27,801 nucleotides of DNA, from NCBI GenBank assembly GCA_002492295.1, contig DKYC01000140.1, forward strand, positions 639 through 28,439, given 5' to 3'. Shown here in pieces: positions 24,750 to 27,801 of the stretch. The notes beneath the pieces were generated by a model, which saw nothing but the letters and a program-made list of their open reading frames with translations, did no database searches and was not told where the DNA came from. The DNA comes from Lachnospiraceae bacterium UBA7110 (GTDB taxonomy: Bacteria; Bacillota; Clostridia; Lachnospirales; Lachnospiraceae). The position numbers and the translations under genes were made by a program. Every line of letters starts with the position of its first letter. The first letter of the stretch is position 1.

Positions 24750-25679
24750 TCACACTGTCTGAAGCCCTGCAAGCTGTTCTACATCTTCAATTCTAAGACC
24801 GGAATATTTTGCAATTTTATCAATTGGCAATTCCCCATCCTGCAGCATCCTAAGCGCCGTTTCCCTTTGATTTTGACTAATACCCTGATTTATGCCTTGA
24901 CTCAAAATCGTTCTTGCACTTGTCTCAATCAATGCTCCACTCATCATATCACCTACACCTTTCTGCACATTCTCGTATTTCTGTGCAATCTCTTTAATCA
25001 CATCGCCGGAAAGCTCTATGATTGTGCGTTTGTCAAATGCTCCAATTGCTCCCTGTTGTTCCAATTCATCAAGCCTTTCCAAAATTTTCTGATACTCCGC
25101 CTTTAATTCCGCCAGTTTCTGTTCATTATGATTGAACTCCGGAAACCCTTTTTCATGTGAAAAAATATAAAACGGAATCAACATCAGCAGACCTTTTTCA
25201 AAAATATCATCCAATGAATACGTCTGCACTTTCATAATCGGTATGTCATACCGTACTGTTCCGCCCGGTGTAACAATCACATATTTCATTTTATCCGGTG
25301 TCTTTTTGTAAGTCCGAAGATACAAAACCGCCGTATTGGGAAATGTTACCGTCAGTGTTTCTTCTGTAACCTCTCCCTCATCAAGCGCAATCTGTGTGTC
25401 GTATTCAAAAAGCCTTATCGTGATTTTCCTGTCCGGCAGGCTGCTCTCGCACTCCACATGATATTTCTTCGGCACTTTCCCAAAAACCGTAAAATTCGTG
25501 TCTGTAATCCGTTCTTTGTCTGCTTCGTCCTGCTGGTCTAAAAAATGCTCGTTAGGAAAAAACCGGATTTCTTCTTCCCCTGTATATGTTTCCCCGAAAA
25601 TCTCATTGATTACGGGAATAATCAGTTTCCGGCAGTCATTTAGGATTGTCCGGAACGCCCCGTCGTATATATTTGCCAT
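24750..25679 (-). CDS. Rpn family PD-(D/E)XK nuclease / putative transposase
   Basis: 309 residues of the Rpn/YhgA-like type that is abundant in Lachnospiraceae. The nuclease core has D60 in ERITDTNFTVFG and the E-x-E segment YHVECESS (E76, E78), followed by IRLFEYDTQIAL. A charged helical linker (about 190-245) precedes a C-terminal tail with RETALRMLQDGELPIDKIAK and YSGLRIEDVEQLAGL, typical for the family. Rpn proteins are DNA endonucleases that promote recA-independent recombination in E. coli. The cellular role here is unknown; phage defence or DNA repair has been discussed for relatives. AAAGGAA lies 7-8 bases before the start. Monocistronic, between carbohydrate genes. No inverted terminal repeats were seen. 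Confidence 0.88.
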   Translation of the reverse strand: MANIYDGAFRTILNDCRKLIIPVINEIFGETYTGEEEIRFFPNEHFLDQQDEADKERITDTNFTVFGKVPKKYHVECESSLPDRKITIRLFEYDTQIALDEGEVTEETLTVTFPNTAVLYLRTYKKTPDKMKYVIVTPGGTVRYDIPIMKVQTYSLDDIFEKGLLMLIPFYIFSHEKGFPEFNHNEQKLAELKAEYQKILERLDELEQQGAIGAFDKRTIIELSGDVIKEIAQKYENVQKGVGDMMSGALIETSARTILSQGINQGISQNQRETALRMLQDGELPIDKIAKYSGLRIEDVEQLAGLQTV

Positions 25680-25768
25680 ATGTTATTCCTTTCGTTTCGT
25701 GGTTACATCATATCATTTTTCTGCAGCAAATTCAAGAACCGCACAGCATTTGTTTCGTTCCTTTAAAG

Positions 25769-25914
25769 TACCAGCAGCATTCCCCATATCTGGAACACCT
25801 GTCACAGCAGACTAAAATTTCCACATCCACGCTTGGCTCCTATGAAACAGATGATTATAAAGAAATGTCAGCAGACTATCTGCTCGGAATGACTGTCAGC
25901 AGGCAGCTTGATTA
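25769..25914 (+). pseudogene. Fossil of an XRE-family (ICE-type) repressor gene
   Basis: One plus-strand frame reads QQHSPYLEHLSQQTKISTST, then LGSYETDDYKEMS directly followed by ADYLLGMTVSRQ. The first piece resembles the recognition helix and turn of XRE repressors; the second is the conserved DYLLG end of the same domain. The segment usually between them (about 13 residues, LAKFYGVS-like) is missing. There is no start or ribosome binding site. The 3' end lies antisense to the last codons of the GH3 gene. The rest of 25680-25868 holds only the Rpn start region. Recognised by memory of family motifs. Confidence 0.5.
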
Positions 25915-27801
25915 CCGCCTCCCCACGGATATCCTCAACTGAACTACCTACCGAAACAGTCCACACCCCCTTCGTCACAATCCAATCCCTCTGTGCGATA
26001 TCATAATGGCAAAAATCCCGCAGCGTCAGGCAAAACAAAACCATTTTCGTTTCCCCAGCCTCCAAGAAAATTTTCTCAAATCCTTTAAGCTCCTTCACGG
26101 GATTCTCTGCACTCGCCTGCTGCTCGCCAAGATAAAGCTGCACCGTCTCCTTCCCCGCGGCGGCTCCCGTATTCGTAACCGGAACCGTCACCGTCAGCCG
26201 CTTGTCGCCCGCAGCGTCACACTCCCATTTTGCACAAACCACGCCATATGTAAACTGCGTATAGGACAACCCATGACCAAAGCAAAACTGCACCGGAACC
26301 TGATATTTCTCATAATACCGATACCCCACAAAAACGCCCTCCGTATAAGTCTGCTGCAAGCGCACGCCCGTCTTACGCTGCTCCTGTTCGCTTGAAGGAT
26401 TGCCGACATGACTGCCCAAAACTGACACAGGTGTCATTTCTAACGTCTGCGGAATGGTTTCCGCAAGCTTTCCCGAAGGATTGACTTTTCCAAAAAGAAC
26501 CTCCGCCAAAGCCGTTCCGCCCTCCATTCCGCAATACCCTGTCCATACAACCGCCCTTGCCGTATTCACCCATTTGCCCATCTCAACGGGGTTGCCCGCC
26601 TGCATGACGACAATCATATTCGGATTCACGACAAGCAGCTTTGCAATCAACGCATCCTGTCCGTAGGGAAGCTCCAGCGTTGTCCTGTCCTGCCCCTCCA
26701 CATCAAAATCATGATTTAAGCCGCCCACAAAAATAATATGCTCATACTGACGCGCAAGCAAAAGCGCCTCTTCCTGCAAGCGTGCCGCCTCCTGCTTTTG
26801 CGCGTCCGTGACAGGCAGACCAAGCTCATTTCTGCCTGCGCCATCCTTCTGCTCCAAGCTGTCTTCCTGCCAGTTTTTATCGGTTTCCTGTTTCTTCGGG
26901 ACATAATACCCCTGTGAATATGCCACATCGCAATTGCCGCCAAGCATTTTTTTCAGTCCCATCAGCGGTGAAATTTCATACAATGCCTTAATTTCCGCAC
27001 TGCCACCCCCGTTTGCATGAAGCCTTGACGCGTTTTCCCCAATCACCAAAAGCTTTTTTACGTGCTTTTCCGATAGCGGGAGCAGTCCGCCGTCATTTTT
27101 CAAAAGAACAACCGACTCCCGTGCCGCCTCCAAAACTGCCTCGCGGTGCTCGGGCGTATTATAGCTTCCCTTGCTGCGCTTGGCATTGACCGTGACAAGG
27201 CTGCTGTTTTCCTCTATCGTAATCATTTTTACCCGAATCATAAAGCGCAGAATATTGCGAACCTTTTCATCGATGCACGCCTCGTCAATCTCCTGCTCAC
27301 GCACTGCACGAAGCAGCGGATTTGCCATAAAATAATCGTCAAAATCATTCGTGACCGACATCTCGACATCCAGCGCACTCTCGGCTGCCGCTTTTGTATC
27401 ATGCACCGCGCCCCAGTCTGACACCACCATGCCGTCATAACCCCACTCGCCGCGCAGAATATCGCCAAGCAGCGCCTTGCTCTGACAGCAGTGCTCCCCG
27501 CGAAACAAATTGTACGCGCCCATCACGGACTTCACCTTCGCCCGTTTCACTGCCGCCTCAAATGCAGGCAGATAAAGCTCCCGCAGCGTGCGCTCATCAA
27601 GCTCCACATTTACCCAAAGCCGCTGCGTTTCCTGACTATTGAGCGCAAAATGCTTGACGCACGCTCCGACATCTGCGCTCTCAATGCCTTCAATCATCGG
27701 AACGGCAAGCTCCGCAATCAGATACGGATCTTCGCTGAAATATTCAAAATTCCTGCCGCACAGCGGATTTCTGTGGATATTCATCCCCGGCGCCAGCCAC
27801 A
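25868..27801 (-). CDS. GH3 beta-glucosidase-type glycoside hydrolase, 5' end outside the window
   Basis: The frame stays open to the window edge. It reads WLAPGMNIHRNPLCGRNFEY, which is the middle of the GH3 N-terminal barrel, so roughly the first 100 or more residues are missing. Further motifs are the nucleophile Asp in MVVSDWGAVHDT, GENASRLHANGGGSAEIK at the start of the second domain, the putative acid/base Glu in FDVEGQDRTTLELP, and PVQFCFGHGLSYTQFTYG ahead of the fibronectin-III-like C-terminal domain (ETVQLYLGEQQAS, FEKIFLEAGET). The protein probably acts in the cytosol on beta-glucosides or oligosaccharides. The last 13 or so residues (PADSHSEQIVC) are antisense to an XRE fossil and probably not ancestral. 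No terminator was recognised. Confidence 0.93.
   Translation of the reverse strand, partial: WLAPGMNIHRNPLCGRNFEYFSEDPYLIAELAVPMIEGIESADVGACVKHFALNSQETQRLWVNVELDERTLRELYLPAFEAAVKRAKVKSVMGAYNLFRGEHCCQSKALLGDILRGEWGYDGMVVSDWGAVHDTKAAAESALDVEMSVTNDFDDYFMANPLLRAVREQEIDEACIDEKVRNILRFMIRVKMITIEENSSLVTVNAKRSKGSYNTPEHREAVLEAARESVVLLKNDGGLLPLSEKHVKKLLVIGENASRLHANGGGSAEIKALYEISPLMGLKKMLGGNCDVAYSQGYYVPKKQETDKNWQEDSLEQKDGAGRNELGLPVTDAQKQEAARLQEEALLLARQYEHIIFVGGLNHDFDVEGQDRTTLELPYGQDALIAKLLVVNPNMIVVMQAGNPVEMGKWVNTARAVVWTGYCGMEGGTALAEVLFGKVNPSGKLAETIPQTLEMTPVSVLGSHVGNPSSEQEQRKTGVRLQQTYTEGVFVGYRYYEKYQVPVQFCFGHGLSYTQFTYGVVCAKWECDAAGDKRLTVTVPVTNTGAAAGKETVQLYLGEQQASAENPVKELKGFEKIFLEAGETKMVLFCLTLRDFCHYDIAQRDWIVTKGVWTVSVGSSVEDIRGEAVIKLPADSHSEQIVC

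Noticed and set aside
24750..25679. Insertion sequence carrying the Rpn-type putative transposase
   Set aside because: No terminal inverted repeats or target-site duplication were found by eye, and the gene has its own ordinary terminator and ribosome binding site.
1..27801. tRNA or rRNA genes, CRISPR arrays, phage attachment sites or replication origins
   Set aside because: No cloverleaf with a conserved TTCGANTC-type T loop, no regularly spaced long repeats and no DnaA-box cluster was noticed; a tRNAscan or CRISPR finder run would settle it.

Overview
The window looks like a chromosomal segment of a gut-type Firmicute, most likely a Lachnospiraceae/Clostridia member. This is inferred from the moderate G+C, strong AGGAGG-type ribosome binding sites, consensus sigma-A promoters, the paired glgC/glgD genes, a BceRS-BceAB-type module, a yybP-ykoY (Mn2+) riboswitch and an Rpn-family nuclease of the kind common in that family. 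No tRNA, rRNA, CRISPR array or intact mobile element was seen. Several short decayed gene remnants were.

Layout. (1) Positions 1-1750: tail of an unidentified (possibly BlaI-like) gene, an M56/BlaR1-like membrane metallopeptidase, and an overlapping gene for a small secreted peptide. (2) 1750-2236: a gene-poor stretch with a fossil of a pRiA4b ORF-3-like gene, followed by the control region of the next operon. (3) 2237-6715: response regulator, intramembrane-sensing histidine kinase, ABC ATPase and large FtsX-type permease. This is a Bce-type peptide-antibiotic sensing and detoxification module, with BceR-like sites upstream of both halves. (4) 6793-7502: a gamma-carbonic-anhydrase-type hexapeptide protein converging on a 55-residue gene with its own promoter. 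(5) 7624-9974 (minus): glgC-glgD for ADP-glucose synthesis. (6) 10215-13133: a large receptor with two substrate-binding domains, a degenerate GGDEF domain and an intact-looking EAL domain. (7) 13213-15504 (minus): an aconitase-superfamily hydratase with a leader rich in hairpins. (8) 15951-17259: an Mn2+-type riboswitch with terminator ahead of a CaCA-family cation exchanger, with another hairpin cluster between them. (9) 17346-18111: a hicAB toxin-antitoxin pair. (10) 18156-24615: a carbohydrate locus in which an AraC regulator is divergent from a two-gene operon, a 1071-residue DUF5107-TPR protein and a GH35 beta-galactosidase broken by one frameshift. (11) 24750-27801 (minus): an Rpn-family nuclease, an XRE-repressor fossil, and a 5'-truncated GH3 beta-glucosidase.

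How the genes fit together. The sugar genes (GH35, DUF5107-TPR, AraC, GH3) point to oligosaccharide use, and glgCD to storing the carbon as glycogen. The Bce module, the M56/secreted-peptide pair and the EAL receptor are surface sensing systems. The exchanger is probably a manganese efflux pump because of its riboswitch. The best leads are the riboswitch-exchanger unit, the M56/secreted-peptide pair, the DUF5107-TPR/GH35/AraC locus with its repeat-rich control region, and the fossils, one of which appears to form the C-terminal tail of the GH3 enzyme. All family assignments were made by reading translations, without database searches.
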